The position numbers and the translations under genes are program-made. Source: a virus. From it: DNA of 64,000 bases. The stretch covers positions 58,430 through 122,429 of IMG/VR virus record IMGVR_UViG_3300048999_000166; one strand, given 5' to 3'. Below, one piece after another: positions 36,516 to 43,873 of this stretch (position 1 is its first letter; every line of letters starts with the position of its first letter). The notes under the pieces are model-generated. The model made no database searches. It saw only the letters and a list, made by a program, of their open reading frames with translations, and was not told the DNA's origin.

Positions 36516-36761
36516 TCAGGTCTCCGCGGTGTTGATCGGCGCCTCCCCACCGGATTGTTCCGGCGCTAGGTGCCGGATCCATAGCTCTACCGAGCAGGGA
36601 GAGGTCTTACCGCAGTCGCGGCATAGCCCATCCTTGGCGGCGCGATGCTGTTTTCGAGCCCGGGGTAAACATTCCGGGAACAACCGGAAAAAGTGCACGA
36701 TAAAATCCGGCACCCGCTCCGGGTGTGCTCGCTCCGGTTGTGTGTCCATCAGATCGGTCAC
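36516..36761 (-). CDS. 81-aa CxxC protein
   Basis: Helical N-terminal half (VPDFIVHFFRLFPECLPRAR) then CRDCGKTSPCSVELWIRHL. The GTG start at 36761 has no clear Shine-Dalgarno; ATG 36749 is an alternative. Unknown function. Confidence 0.55.
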   Translation of the reverse strand: MTDLMDTQPERAHPERVPDFIVHFFRLFPECLPRARKQHRAAKDGLCRDCGKTSPCSVELWIRHLAPEQSGGEAPINTAET

Positions 36762-36844
36762 AATTCACCACGGAGCTGACAGGTATTCTGTCTCGGCATT
36801 GCTGCGTGTCACTTCCTCCAGTAAAATGTTCTCCGCTTTACTAC

Positions 36845-37318
36845 CTACCGTCCGAGGATTCCTTCGCAGGCCTCTCGGAAGAACTGTCGGATATGCCAGA
36901 GCCAGCCAGCCTTGACGCACGGAGGCCAGTATCCCCCCATCTCCAGGTTGGCCTTGCGCACGAACGCCCGCTCGTCGGTGACCAGCGCCAGGAACTGCCC
37001 GAGCATCAGATCCTCATCGGGGATCGGGCGGCGAGCCCCGTTGGGCCACTGATCGGGCGCCGCGCAGAGCGACCCGCGAGTTCGTCCGGCGCTGTTGAGC
37101 CACGCGACGTTGAAGATGTGTCCTCGGGAGATCCGGTAACGAGTCCCCCGCGAGCCGGTCAGCTCGAAGTACCCGAGCCGCGCATAGTCCTCGCGCTGCG
37201 CGTCGTCGAGCATCCGCATCAGCAGGGCGAGCGCGTTGCCCTGCGGGGTGCCGGGGTAGGCGTGCATCCACCATCGGCGGTGTTCGTCGCGCACATACTC
37301 GTCGAGGGAGAAGCTCAC
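36845..37318 (-). CDS. Paralogue family member 2 (short form)
   Basis: 157 aa from GTG 37318, overlapping the stop of member 3. It is little more than the shared domain: LDDAQREDYARLGYFELTG, GTRYRISRG, NVAWLNSAG, GSLCAAP, IPDEDLMLGQFLALVTDE, then a short helical tail. Last of three tandem copies. Confidence 0.8.
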   Translation of the reverse strand: MSFSLDEYVRDEHRRWWMHAYPGTPQGNALALLMRMLDDAQREDYARLGYFELTGSRGTRYRISRGHIFNVAWLNSAGRTRGSLCAAPDQWPNGARRPIPDEDLMLGQFLALVTDERAFVRKANLEMGGYWPPCVKAGWLWHIRQFFREACEGILGR

Positions 37319-38208
37319 CACGGCCCCCCGATGCGGCCGATCCGGTTGAACTGGTAATACCGGCCACCGGGATACGGGATGCCCGCGTAGTTGTCAGGTC
37401 GGCGCACCATGGTCGCCACCAGCTCCTTGCACACCGCGCAGTCGCACGGGGCGACATCGGTCAGCCGCCCCTCCGCGGCCATGCGACGAGCGTAGGCGGC
37501 GTGCTTGGGGTGGTGCGTCGGGTAGTTGCCCGAGAACAGGTTCGCACTATCGAGGAAGGAGTCCTCGTCGGTGATCAGCTGCAGCATCTGCCCGAGGAAC
37601 TGGTCCTCCACCGGCAGGTAGCGCCCATCGGGGGTGTAGCCCTTCGGATAGGCGCAGTACCTGCCGGCATCGATGCGGGAGCTGCCGCCAAGAGCAACGG
37701 ACCTGCGCCAGAGGACGTTGCCGCTCGCGTTGCCGTCGGTCTTGATCCGGTAGAGCGTGCCCTTCGAGCCGACCACCTCGAAGTACTTCCAGTCCCGGTA
37801 GGTCTTGCGCTGGTCCTCGTTCAGGAAGCTCCTCAAGGTCTCCTGGGCCTTCGCCTGGGCGGCGGAGCTATCCTCCGTGATCCGCGCCCGCGCCTGCATA
37901 GGCGCACCACCGATACGGACATCGACCCAGCCGTTGTCCAGCCCGACGAGTCCAGCCCGCAGTCGATCTATCTCTCGGGTGAAGGCCTCCAGGGCATTGA
38001 CGGCCGGGTAGTTGTCGAACCGAATCTCGACGCGCGCTCCGTCGACGAGAGCGTGCTCGGCCGTGCCGGTCACCGTGTCGTTGTCGTTGAGCCGCAGCCC
38101 AAGCGCGACCAACCGGGTATCGCGCGCCCGCTTCCTGGCGGCGGTCTGGCGGGCTAGCTCCCGAGCACGTTCCCGATCTCGTTGCCGCTGCTGCCCCATC
38201 CCGAACAT
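37315..38208 (-). CDS. Paralogue family member 3
   Basis: 297 aa from ATG 38208; GTG 38217 in an overlap with the previous stop is possible. Unique N-terminal region (ARELARQTAARKRARDTRLV, then EIRFDNYPAVNALEAFTREI), shared domain (LNEDQRKTYRDWKYFEVVG, GTLYRI, GNVLW, GRYCAYP, LPVEDQFLGQMLQLITDE) and an extra C-terminal piece with CDCAVC. Middle of the tandem. Confidence 0.78.
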   Translation of the reverse strand: MFGMGQQRQRDRERARELARQTAARKRARDTRLVALGLRLNDNDTVTGTAEHALVDGARVEIRFDNYPAVNALEAFTREIDRLRAGLVGLDNGWVDVRIGGAPMQARARITEDSSAAQAKAQETLRSFLNEDQRKTYRDWKYFEVVGSKGTLYRIKTDGNASGNVLWRRSVALGGSSRIDAGRYCAYPKGYTPDGRYLPVEDQFLGQMLQLITDEDSFLDSANLFSGNYPTHHPKHAAYARRMAAEGRLTDVAPCDCAVCKELVATMVRRPDNYAGIPYPGGRYYQFNRIGRIGGPW

Positions 38209-38213
38209 CGCGC

Positions 38214-39116
38214 TCACCACCGTGCCGAGTACTTGCGCTTGTGCAGCGGGTGCACCTCGCCATCGAGGTGGTGTGCGATCCCCATCCAGCGCCCCTCGTC
38301 GGTCACGATCTCCAGCATCTGGGCGAGGATGTGATCGGCCAGCGGGAGGTTGCGTGCGGCGAGAGTGTTGTAGGTGTCGGAGTGCGCGCAGAGCTGTCCG
38401 CGCTTCTTGTCGTCCTTGTCCAGCCACCACACGTTGCCCGAGGGGGAGCCGTAGGTCTTCGCGCCGAACACCCGGAAGCGGGTACCCAGCGAGCCGGTGA
38501 TCACGAACCAGTCGTTGACGTCCAGCGAGGTGCGCTGCTCCTCGGTCAGGTAGCGGCGCAGCGTCGCCCAGGCGGTCTTGTCGGCCTTCGTGACCGCCTC
38601 TCGGCGCTCGCGCTGGTGGTGTTCGCGCAGTGCATCCTCGCGGTCGCGCTCGGCCTTCCAGGCGTTGAAGCGACGGGTAGCCCAGCCGCGCTGGGCGGGC
38701 GTCGCGGACGGGCGGGGGAGGCTGATCTTGACCATCGTGTAGCTCTGGCGGTCGTAGCGGTCGACGTCATCACCGCGGGAGACGCCGTGCTCGACGGAGT
38801 CGACGTCGCCGCGGATCGCGGCGCGCAGGTCGTCCGCGGTGATGATGTAGCCGGGGGCGGCGGTGGAGAACCGGAAGCAGAAACGGCGTACTTCTTGGCC
38901 GTCCTCCTCCGCGAACAGCAGATCCCCGATCGGGTTCATGTACGCGGAACGGATGTCGGGCGAGCAGAGCACGAACTTCAGGTCTTCCCGAATGGTCATG
39001 CGGCCGATGACCGCTTCGGGGTCGTAGGCCAAGGGTGGGTGGGGAGCGGCCGACGGGCCCGTGGCATCCACGGGCCCGTCGGTTCCGTCCGCTCCCCCCG
39101 AAGGAGGTTCGGTCAT
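38214..39116 (-). CDS. Paralogue family member 4
   Basis: 300 aa. N-terminal domain (LKFVLCSPDIRSAYMNP, FCFRFSTAAPGYIITADDLR), a charged linker (AERDREDALREHHQRERREA), then the shared domain (LTEEQRTSLDVNDWFVITG, GTRFRV, GNVWWLDKDD, GQLCAHS, LPLADHILAQMLEIVTDE). The first 30 codons are Gly/Ala/Pro-rich and contain a long hairpin; ATG 38999 would exclude it but lacks a Shine-Dalgarno. Confidence 0.78.
   Translation of the reverse strand: MTEPPSGGADGTDGPVDATGPSAAPHPPLAYDPEAVIGRMTIREDLKFVLCSPDIRSAYMNPIGDLLFAEEDGQEVRRFCFRFSTAAPGYIITADDLRAAIRGDVDSVEHGVSRGDDVDRYDRQSYTMVKISLPRPSATPAQRGWATRRFNAWKAERDREDALREHHQRERREAVTKADKTAWATLRRYLTEEQRTSLDVNDWFVITGSLGTRFRVFGAKTYGSPSGNVWWLDKDDKKRGQLCAHSDTYNTLAARNLPLADHILAQMLEIVTDEGRWMGIAHHLDGEVHPLHKRKYSARW
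39041..39097 (-). repeat. 57-nt inverted repeat inside the start of paralogue 4
   Basis: GGGGAGCGG, then GACGGGCCCGTGG, loop CATC, CACGGGCCCGTC, then CCGTCCGCTCCCC: about 22 pairs with a small internal loop. It lies in codons ~7-25 of the gene, the same place as the hairpin of paralogue 1, with unrelated sequence. Confidence 0.8.
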
Positions 39117-39149
39117 CGTGCTACTCTCTGTTGTTAGGTAAGGCTACGC

Positions 39150-39464
39150 TCAGCCGCCCACGGTCTGGGGGACCATGATGACGGCCGCGGCGGTGCTCGC
39201 CTCATCCCAGCTGCGGGTGATGACCGCGTCGTTACCGGTGTCGGTCTCGCTCGCGGTCATGTGGGCCCGGTAGCCCAGCGCCAGCATCTCCTTGAACTTC
39301 GCCTCGGCCAGCGCGAGGTCGTGAGCGACCACCGCGTCGGCGACGCGACCGGCGTCGGAGCGCCCGTCGGCGAACGCCTCGTCCACCGCGGCGATCAGCT
39401 CGGGGCTGGCCTCCCAGGTGAGAGTGGTGTCTCCGGTCGAGTCCAGCACGTGCAGAGTTGCCAT
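39150..39464 (-). CDS. 104-aa protein ending in VGG, large form
   Basis: Starts MATLHVLDSTGDTTLTWEAS and ends IMVPQTVGG. It aligns with the 75-aa protein at 14237-14464 at both ends; the centre carries an insertion (DAGRVADAVVAHDLALAEAK). Immediately upstream of paralogue 4. Confidence 0.75.
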   Translation of the reverse strand: MATLHVLDSTGDTTLTWEASPELIAAVDEAFADGRSDAGRVADAVVAHDLALAEAKFKEMLALGYRAHMTASETDTGNDAVITRSWDEASTAAAVIMVPQTVGG

Positions 39465-39539
39465 GGTCAGTCTTCTCCTGTGATTGGGTTTACGGGGAAG
39501 CCACCGCGCTGGGTCGCACGGCGCGATTAGTTACTCGAC

Positions 39540-39678
39540 TTTGAGCAACTAGGAAGGGACCGAGGTCGAGGGAGTCAGCCTCTCGCCTCCGCACGGACGG
39601 TTGACAACGTCGCCCGCGTTAAATCCGGTAGACCGCGCGCCTATTGCCGCGCCTCGGCCCACTTCCTAGTTGCTCAAA
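39540..39678 (-). ncRNA. Candidate structured RNA 1, 17-bp closing stem
   Basis: TTTGAGCAACTAGGAAG (39540-39556) is the exact complement of 39662-39678. Inside, CCGAGG pairs with CCTCGG. Read on the minus strand, GCCGAGG and CCUCGGU could make a 7-bp acceptor-like stem around a ~85-nt core, so this too may be a tRNA-like RNA on a long stem. Strand is inferred from neighbouring genes. Confidence 0.6.
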
Positions 39679-39692
39679 GGACAGCGTTAATT

Positions 39693-39793
39693 CCAGCGGA
39701 TAAGGGAGGGCCAGAGGCGGAATCAACACACGTCGACAAAGCGCACATGGCCCTGCCCGGTGGTTGGCGCTCTGGCCCTCCCGTATCCGCTGG
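39693..39793 (-). ncRNA. Candidate structured RNA 2, 23-bp closing stem
   Basis: CCAGCGGATA-A-GGGAGGGCCAGAG (39693-39716) pairs with 39770-39793 with one mismatch, enclosing ~53 nt. It is the most stable stem noted in the window. Orientation is not certain. Confidence 0.6.
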
Positions 39794-39833
39794 ACAAAAC
39801 ACTCAGGGGCTGATGATGCTAGCGCGAGAATCG

Positions 39834-40232
39834 CTAACTAGCGGAGTGCAATTGGGTGACATTGTCGTCCGCCGCGGACGCGCGCACCCGACCCTCGGTC
39901 AGCGCCTTCTCGAAGTCCTCGTTGTACGCGCCGGCCGCGAAGTCCGCCTGGACGAGTCCGCTGCGCGGCACCAGATAGCCGGGCTCGTAGTGGCGGCGGC
40001 GCCCGTAGTCGAGCCGGTGACCGCTGTTGTCGATCAGGAAGGAGCGGGTGGCCGCGCAGCGCGGGCAGACCTCGGTACGCTCCCGCACCCCGGCGGAGAC
40101 GATCGTGTAGATCGCTCGCGGTGACCAGGAGTGGCGGTTCGTGCGACAGTCCCGGAAGGGCTTCGGGTACATGCCGAGGATCTCGCCCTGCGATTTACCT
40201 CGGTAACTAAGCCTGCGGTTACGTACTGCCAT
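39834..40232 (-). CDS. 132-aa zinc-type protein
   Basis: ATG 40232 with GAGGTCCCCAGCC upstream. Basic N-terminus (AVRNRRLSYRGKSQGE), CRTNRHSWSP, and CPRCAATRSFLI give two potential metal pairs. First gene of the long minus-strand block, divergent from the HTH gene. Unknown function. Confidence 0.65.
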   Translation of the reverse strand: MAVRNRRLSYRGKSQGEILGMYPKPFRDCRTNRHSWSPRAIYTIVSAGVRERTEVCPRCAATRSFLIDNSGHRLDYGRRRHYEPGYLVPRSGLVQADFAAGAYNEDFEKALTEGRVRASAADDNVTQLHSAS

Positions 40233-40389
40233 GGCTGGGGACCTCGCTTAGTCAGGGAACGTGGGACCGCCGAACCGAGGTGCTGAGTAGCAGTGTCAGC
40301 CCGGCGGTGAGAGCAACCATAGTGCGTTTTGGGGGGAATGCAAGTAGTGATGTTTGCGCACGTCTCGCACACCTGTCACGATACGTGGC
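40233..40389. promoter_or_regulatory. Divergent intergenic region
   Basis: 157 bp between the minus-strand zinc protein and the plus-strand HTH gene, where transcription diverges. It should hold promoters for both blocks and is the natural operator for the HTH protein; no clear consensus hexamers were picked out. Confidence 0.45.
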
Positions 40390-40659
40390 ATGAGGCCGAG
40401 ACAACCACAAGATCCAGACTGGGTGACCACCGGCCCCGCAGCTGAGGCTCTCGGTGTGCACCCCAACACGCTGACCCGTTGGTACCGGGAAGGTCTGGTC
40501 ATCCCCGCGGCCACGACCGCCCGCGGTCAGACGCGCTGGAACATTCCCGATCTTCAGCGGCAAATTAATACACTCAATGCCCGTCGAGCGCGCGCGAAAA
40601 GCGGCGAACAAGACGATGAGTCCCCACCCGAAGAAGCCCCGATAGAGGCGGTGGGGTAA
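40390..40659 (+). CDS. MerR-type helix-turn-helix protein
   Basis: 89 aa from ATG 40390 (no Shine-Dalgarno; possibly leaderless). WVTTGPAAEALGVHPNTLTRW is a winged HTH of the MerR/excisionase type, followed by a wing (REGLVIPAATTARGQTRWN) and an acidic tail. It stands alone at the point of divergence, so it probably regulates the early region or itself. Confidence 0.85.
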   Translation: MRPRQPQDPDWVTTGPAAEALGVHPNTLTRWYREGLVIPAATTARGQTRWNIPDLQRQINTLNARRARAKSGEQDDESPPEEAPIEAVG

Positions 40660-40924
40660 CTTGCGCGCCAGCCCCACATACAAGTAGCGGGCCGTCCCAT
40701 GGGAACGACCCGCTACTTGTTAGGTGCCCCAGCCATGAAGCAACCAAAGGATCCGCATCGAGAAAGTGAACCTCGACCAGCGGGCAGCAGCCCCAGACCA
40801 TGACGAAGAGGGCCGCTGACATCACTGTAACCCGGCGTTCACCCCACGCGCCAGGCACTCGTCCGAAACGTGACCCGTATCGCGGACGGTCGTTGACCAC
40901 AGTGACTCAACTCCAACCCCGAGG
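40660..40924 (+). other. 265-nt gap with a terminator-like hairpin
   Basis: ACAAGTAGCGGG (40680-40691) pairs with CCCGCTACTTGT (40709-40720) in a 12-bp stem extended by CGT/ACG, after the HTH gene. Beyond it, TTGACC near 40892 could be a -35 element for the next operon. No other gene is seen. Confidence 0.5.
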
Positions 40925-41191
40925 ATGTGCTCCCCCGTGCAAGATCAGACCACTCTTTTCCAGCTCCCCATGCTCACCCTGGACATCACTAACAGCTGGG
41001 AGTTCACCGACCCGTACGGGGTCGTCGAGGACCCGCAGAAGAACACCACCATCGAGTGGCTACGCGAGTGCCCGCACGCGGAGACCGAGTGCGCCGCCAA
41101 CGAGTGCCGCGACTGCGGCACCCCGATCGGGTGGGCGCTGGTCAGCGAGTTCCTGGCCCGCGAGCGTGGACGTGCTGATGAAGGTGAGTAA
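40925..41191 (+). CDS. 88-aa Cys-containing protein
   Basis: ATG 40925 (GAGG just upstream); GTG 40937 is an alternative. WEFTDPYGVVEDP, CPHAETECAANECRDCG gives four close cysteines for zinc. First gene of the plus-strand early-type operon. Confidence 0.6.
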   Translation: MCSPVQDQTTLFQLPMLTLDITNSWEFTDPYGVVEDPQKNTTIEWLRECPHAETECAANECRDCGTPIGWALVSEFLARERGRADEGE

Positions 41192-41363
41192 GCTAGAGGG
41201 CGTTCTGTACGTTTTGCACTTCTTCCAGTGGGTGGGCGTCGCCATCTGCCTGCCGCTGCTGCTCTTCTTGCTCTACGCCCTAGCCATCCACCTGCGTCGC
41301 AGCCGCACCAAAGACAAGGCAAACCATGACCCCGCCGGAATCGACCGACCGCCACGACCATGA
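41178..41363 (+). CDS. 61-aa membrane protein
   Basis: MKVSKLEGVLYVLHFFQWV, then a hydrophobic helix VAICLPLLLFLLYALAIHL and a basic tail. It overlaps both neighbours. GTG codons slightly upstream are possible starts. Confidence 0.55.
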   Translation: MKVSKLEGVLYVLHFFQWVGVAICLPLLLFLLYALAIHLRRSRTKDKANHDPAGIDRPPRP

Positions 41364-41574
41364 CAGCGAGAGTGTGTCGCAGCGCAAGCGCGACCGGCTC
41401 AACCTGCTGAACCTCGCCGTCACCACCGCGCACGACGATGAGGCGCGCCCGCTCGACCTGCTGCGGCGCTTCGAGAGCGCGCGGATCGATGTGATGGTGG
41501 ACGCGGTGATGGACCGTACGCTGTCCGCACTCGATGAAGCGTCGGACTATCTGCTGGACAAGGGGAACCTATGA
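41326..41574 (+). CDS. 82-aa helical protein
   Basis: Acidic N-terminus (STDRHDHDSESVSQRK) then two helices (LNLLNLAVTTAHDDEA, RIDVMVDAVMDRTLSALDEA). Overlaps the previous gene by 38 bp and the next by 4. Unknown function. Confidence 0.6.
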   Translation: MTPPESTDRHDHDSESVSQRKRDRLNLLNLAVTTAHDDEARPLDLLRRFESARIDVMVDAVMDRTLSALDEASDYLLDKGNL

Positions 41575-41954
41575 CCGAGGCGAAGATCTGGGTGCTCACC
41601 GTCTGGTCGAAGGTGTGGGAGCTGCGCACCGTCGTGCTGTTGTGGGCCAGTTTTCTGGCGACCTTCATCGCGCTGTTCGAGCTGATTACCGACAACAACG
41701 CCTGGCGCAGCTTCGGGTGGGCGTTCATCGCCGCAGTGCTCATCGTCGCACGTTGGTTGGCCCTGCACGACGAGCAGATCGCCAATATGAACGTCGTTCA
41801 AAAGGCCGATCAACAGCTGCGCGAGGCGGTGGTGGCGCACCAGGCGAAGCTTGAGCGCGACATCGCGCTGCTGCGGTCGCAGCTCGACATCCATATCCGC
41901 TCCACTACCGCCGGGGTCCGCCCTCGCCCGACTCCCTACAAGCGCACTCACTAA
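41571..41954 (+). CDS. 127-aa two-pass membrane protein with coiled coil
   Basis: Hydrophobic segments at ~20-40 and ~47-63, then a helix (QKADQQLREAVVAHQAKLER). Same layout as the 95-aa protein at 58941, which also has TDN before its second helix, so the two may be distant relatives. Confidence 0.65.
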   Translation: MTEAKIWVLTVWSKVWELRTVVLLWASFLATFIALFELITDNNAWRSFGWAFIAAVLIVARWLALHDEQIANMNVVQKADQQLREAVVAHQAKLERDIALLRSQLDIHIRSTTAGVRPRPTPYKRTH

Positions 41955-41969
41955 GGAGGTTCCCCAGCC

Positions 41970-42269
41970 ATGGCTAGACCGCCCTTCGAGAGCTGGTCGC
42001 AGTCCAAGCTCGTCGGATACCAGGACATCCTGCTGGTCATGCGGCAGAAGCAGGCCTTCCCGCCCGACGCCTGGCAGTGCCAGTGGCTCGATGACCGCAT
42101 CAGCGCCATCGACAAGGTGCTCGACGCGCGTGTGCAGCAGCTGTGGAGCGAACTGGTCGGGGTGATCGAGAAGAGCATCGACACCGAGGCTGGCCTGGAG
42201 GCGGCCATTCAGGCCGCAATGAAGCGCCACCCCGCCGGCTCCGCGCTGCCCCCGAAGGACACGCCGTGA
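41970..42269 (+). CDS. 99-aa helical protein
   Basis: Strong AAGGAGG with the CCCCAGCC box before ATG 41970. Helical sequence with WSQSKLVGYQDILLVMRQ and RVQQLWSELVGVIEKSID. Ends in a GTGA overlap. Confidence 0.65.
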   Translation: MARPPFESWSQSKLVGYQDILLVMRQKQAFPPDAWQCQWLDDRISAIDKVLDARVQQLWSELVGVIEKSIDTEAGLEAAIQAAMKRHPAGSALPPKDTP

Positions 42270-42565
42270 TCGAGGTGCTCTACGACCACCAGCCGTGGCC
42301 CATCGGATTCCCCGAGGAGATCGCGGTCCCCGGCCGGACGCTGGTGGCACGCGACAAGAACGGCGTCGAGGTGGCGCGGTGGGACCAGGACCCGGGCAAC
42401 GATGCGCGGCGGGCCACCGGCGTGCTGCCCGACACCATCATCTGGGAGAGCAAGGTGGAGACCACCCCGAAGCTGCGTCAGTGGTGGCTGTGGCACCAGA
42501 TCATCTCCGAGTGCATGCATCGCGGCTGGACGCTGACGTCGATGCCGCCGGGGGAGAAGCCATGA
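42266..42565 (+). CDS. 99-aa protein, unknown function
   Basis: GTG 42266. VIEVLYDHQPWPIGFPEEI, RTLVARDKNGVEVARWD: strands typical of a small beta fold, then WWLWHQIISECMHRGW. Overlaps both neighbours. Confidence 0.6.
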   Translation: MIEVLYDHQPWPIGFPEEIAVPGRTLVARDKNGVEVARWDQDPGNDARRATGVLPDTIIWESKVETTPKLRQWWLWHQIISECMHRGWTLTSMPPGEKP

Positions 42566-42759
42566 CGAGCGACAGCCGTTACAACGTCACCTGGATGTGC
42601 AGCGAGTGCGGTGAGAAGTGGGCCGACCCAGAGCAGTCGGACACACCGTGCACGGCTACCGCGGGGTGCTCGGGAGAGCCGTTCGGGGTCGCGTACTGGG
42701 CGGGCGAGGCGGACGGTAGCGAGACCCGCTACAACTCCGACGGGACGCGTGCCTCGTGA
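42562..42759 (+). CDS. 65-aa zinc-ribbon protein
   Basis: WMCSECGEKWADPEQ and CTATAGCSGEPFG give a CxxC...CxxxxxC ribbon. Coupled by ATGA and GTGA overlaps. Confidence 0.65.
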   Translation: MTSDSRYNVTWMCSECGEKWADPEQSDTPCTATAGCSGEPFGVAYWAGEADGSETRYNSDGTRAS

Positions 42760-43001
42760 CCGTGCTCAACGCCATCACCTGGTTCTTCATCCTCACCACC
42801 TGGCAGATGAACCTCATGACCCTAGCGGTCGGGTGTATCTCGCAGGCGGAGTTCTCGGCCACGATGGGGGACATGGAGGGCATCTACATCAACCTGCGCA
42901 GGGCGCGCAGGTTGCGGCGCTTCGGGTGGCCGTGGGTGCGGCTCGTGCCCTACTTCCGGGAGCGGCTCTACCCACCCAGAGTGGAGGCGAAGAAGTGGTA
43001 G
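42756..43001 (+). CDS. 81-aa protein with N-terminal membrane helix
   Basis: GTG 42756. LNAITWFFILTTWQMNLMTLAV is hydrophobic; the C-terminus is basic (NLRRARRLRRFGWPWVRL). Overlaps the ParB-like gene start. Confidence 0.6.
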   Translation: MTVLNAITWFFILTTWQMNLMTLAVGCISQAEFSATMGDMEGIYINLRRARRLRRFGWPWVRLVPYFRERLYPPRVEAKKW

Positions 43002-43873
43002 CGATCGAGTTTTCGGAGGGACGAGTGCTGGTAGGGGCTGAGATCGTGCACCCAGCGGCGAAGATGTTCCCGACCGGCGACGAGGAGTACGTGCACGAGC
43101 TGGCCGCGAGCATCAAGATCGAGGGTCAGCTCACCGCGATCGTGCTCACCCCCGACGGCCAGATGCTGGAGGGCCGCGGGCGGTGGGCGGCCTGCAAGAT
43201 AGCGGGCATCACGCCGGTGACCAGGGTCGAGCGAACGGTCAACCCCTGGAACTACATCCTGGCGTCGAACTCCGAGCAGCTGAAGAACCTGCCGGAGTCG
43301 CAGCGAGCGATGGTGCTGGGGCAGGTCCCGATGTTGGGCTTCGTCGGGACCCCCACTGGGGGTGTAGGTGAACCCCCGTCGCGACGCGGGTTGGAGGAGC
43401 TGACCGGCGTCAGCTCGACCACCATCTACCGCGCGCAACTCATCCACCAGCACGGGGTGCCGGGACTCATCGAGCTGACCGCTGAGGGGTCGGTTCCGTT
43501 GACCACCGCGTGTCGGATGAGCGAGGCCGACGTCGCGGTGCAGCAGCGCTTCGTCGAGCGCGTACGCGCTGGTGAGAACCCTCGTTTCATCGCCAAGCCC
43601 ACCGAGCGCAGGCTCGCACGCATCCCGAAGGAGCCGCGCTCCCCCGCCCGCGCCCCGATGCGCAACCGCCACCGCTTCGTGCGCAAGCAGACCGTCACGC
43701 AGTTCCTGGACACGCTGTCCTCGCTGAGCACGATCATCGACGCAGCCGAGGCGCTCGACCCCGGCATCACCCCCGAGGAAGCCCGCGCTTTCCTCTACGA
43801 ACTGTCCCGTAAGCACATCGCGTATCGACGTATCTGCGATCTACTCAAAGAGCGGAAGGAACAGCAGTCATGA
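42995..43873 (+). CDS. ParB-like nuclease/CTPase domain protein 1
   Basis: 292 aa from GTG 42995 (GGAGG eight bases upstream). ParB N-terminal pattern: YVHELAASIKIEGQLTAIVL, then E59-GRGR63 in MLEGRGRWAACK, then a HTH region (LEELTGVSSTTIYRAQLIHQ) and a basic linker. Phage ParB-like proteins act as regulators or nickases rather than partition proteins. No ParA is in the window. Followed directly by a second member. Confidence 0.85.
   Translation: MVAIEFSEGRVLVGAEIVHPAAKMFPTGDEEYVHELAASIKIEGQLTAIVLTPDGQMLEGRGRWAACKIAGITPVTRVERTVNPWNYILASNSEQLKNLPESQRAMVLGQVPMLGFVGTPTGGVGEPPSRRGLEELTGVSSTTIYRAQLIHQHGVPGLIELTAEGSVPLTTACRMSEADVAVQQRFVERVRAGENPRFIAKPTERRLARIPKEPRSPARAPMRNRHRFVRKQTVTQFLDTLSSLSTIIDAAEALDPGITPEEARAFLYELSRKHIAYRRICDLLKERKEQQS

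Larger units (their letters stand above)
39465..39833 (-). other. 369-nt noncoding stretch with two long-stem RNAs
   Basis: Holds the two structures listed next and, at 39480-39535, plain sequence without a start signal. No tRNA with normal geometry and no credible reading frame. Confidence 0.7.

Noticed and set aside
36762-36844. Short leader peptide (13-15 codons) after GGAGGAAGTG
   Set aside because: Start and ribosome site are too close or the frame ends at once; no supporting coupling or conservation visible.
39540-39678. Suppressor tRNA with UUA anticodon
   Set aside because: A loop AUUUAAC can be drawn, but the anticodon stem does not pair properly and the length is far above normal; only a general tRNA-like RNA is supported.
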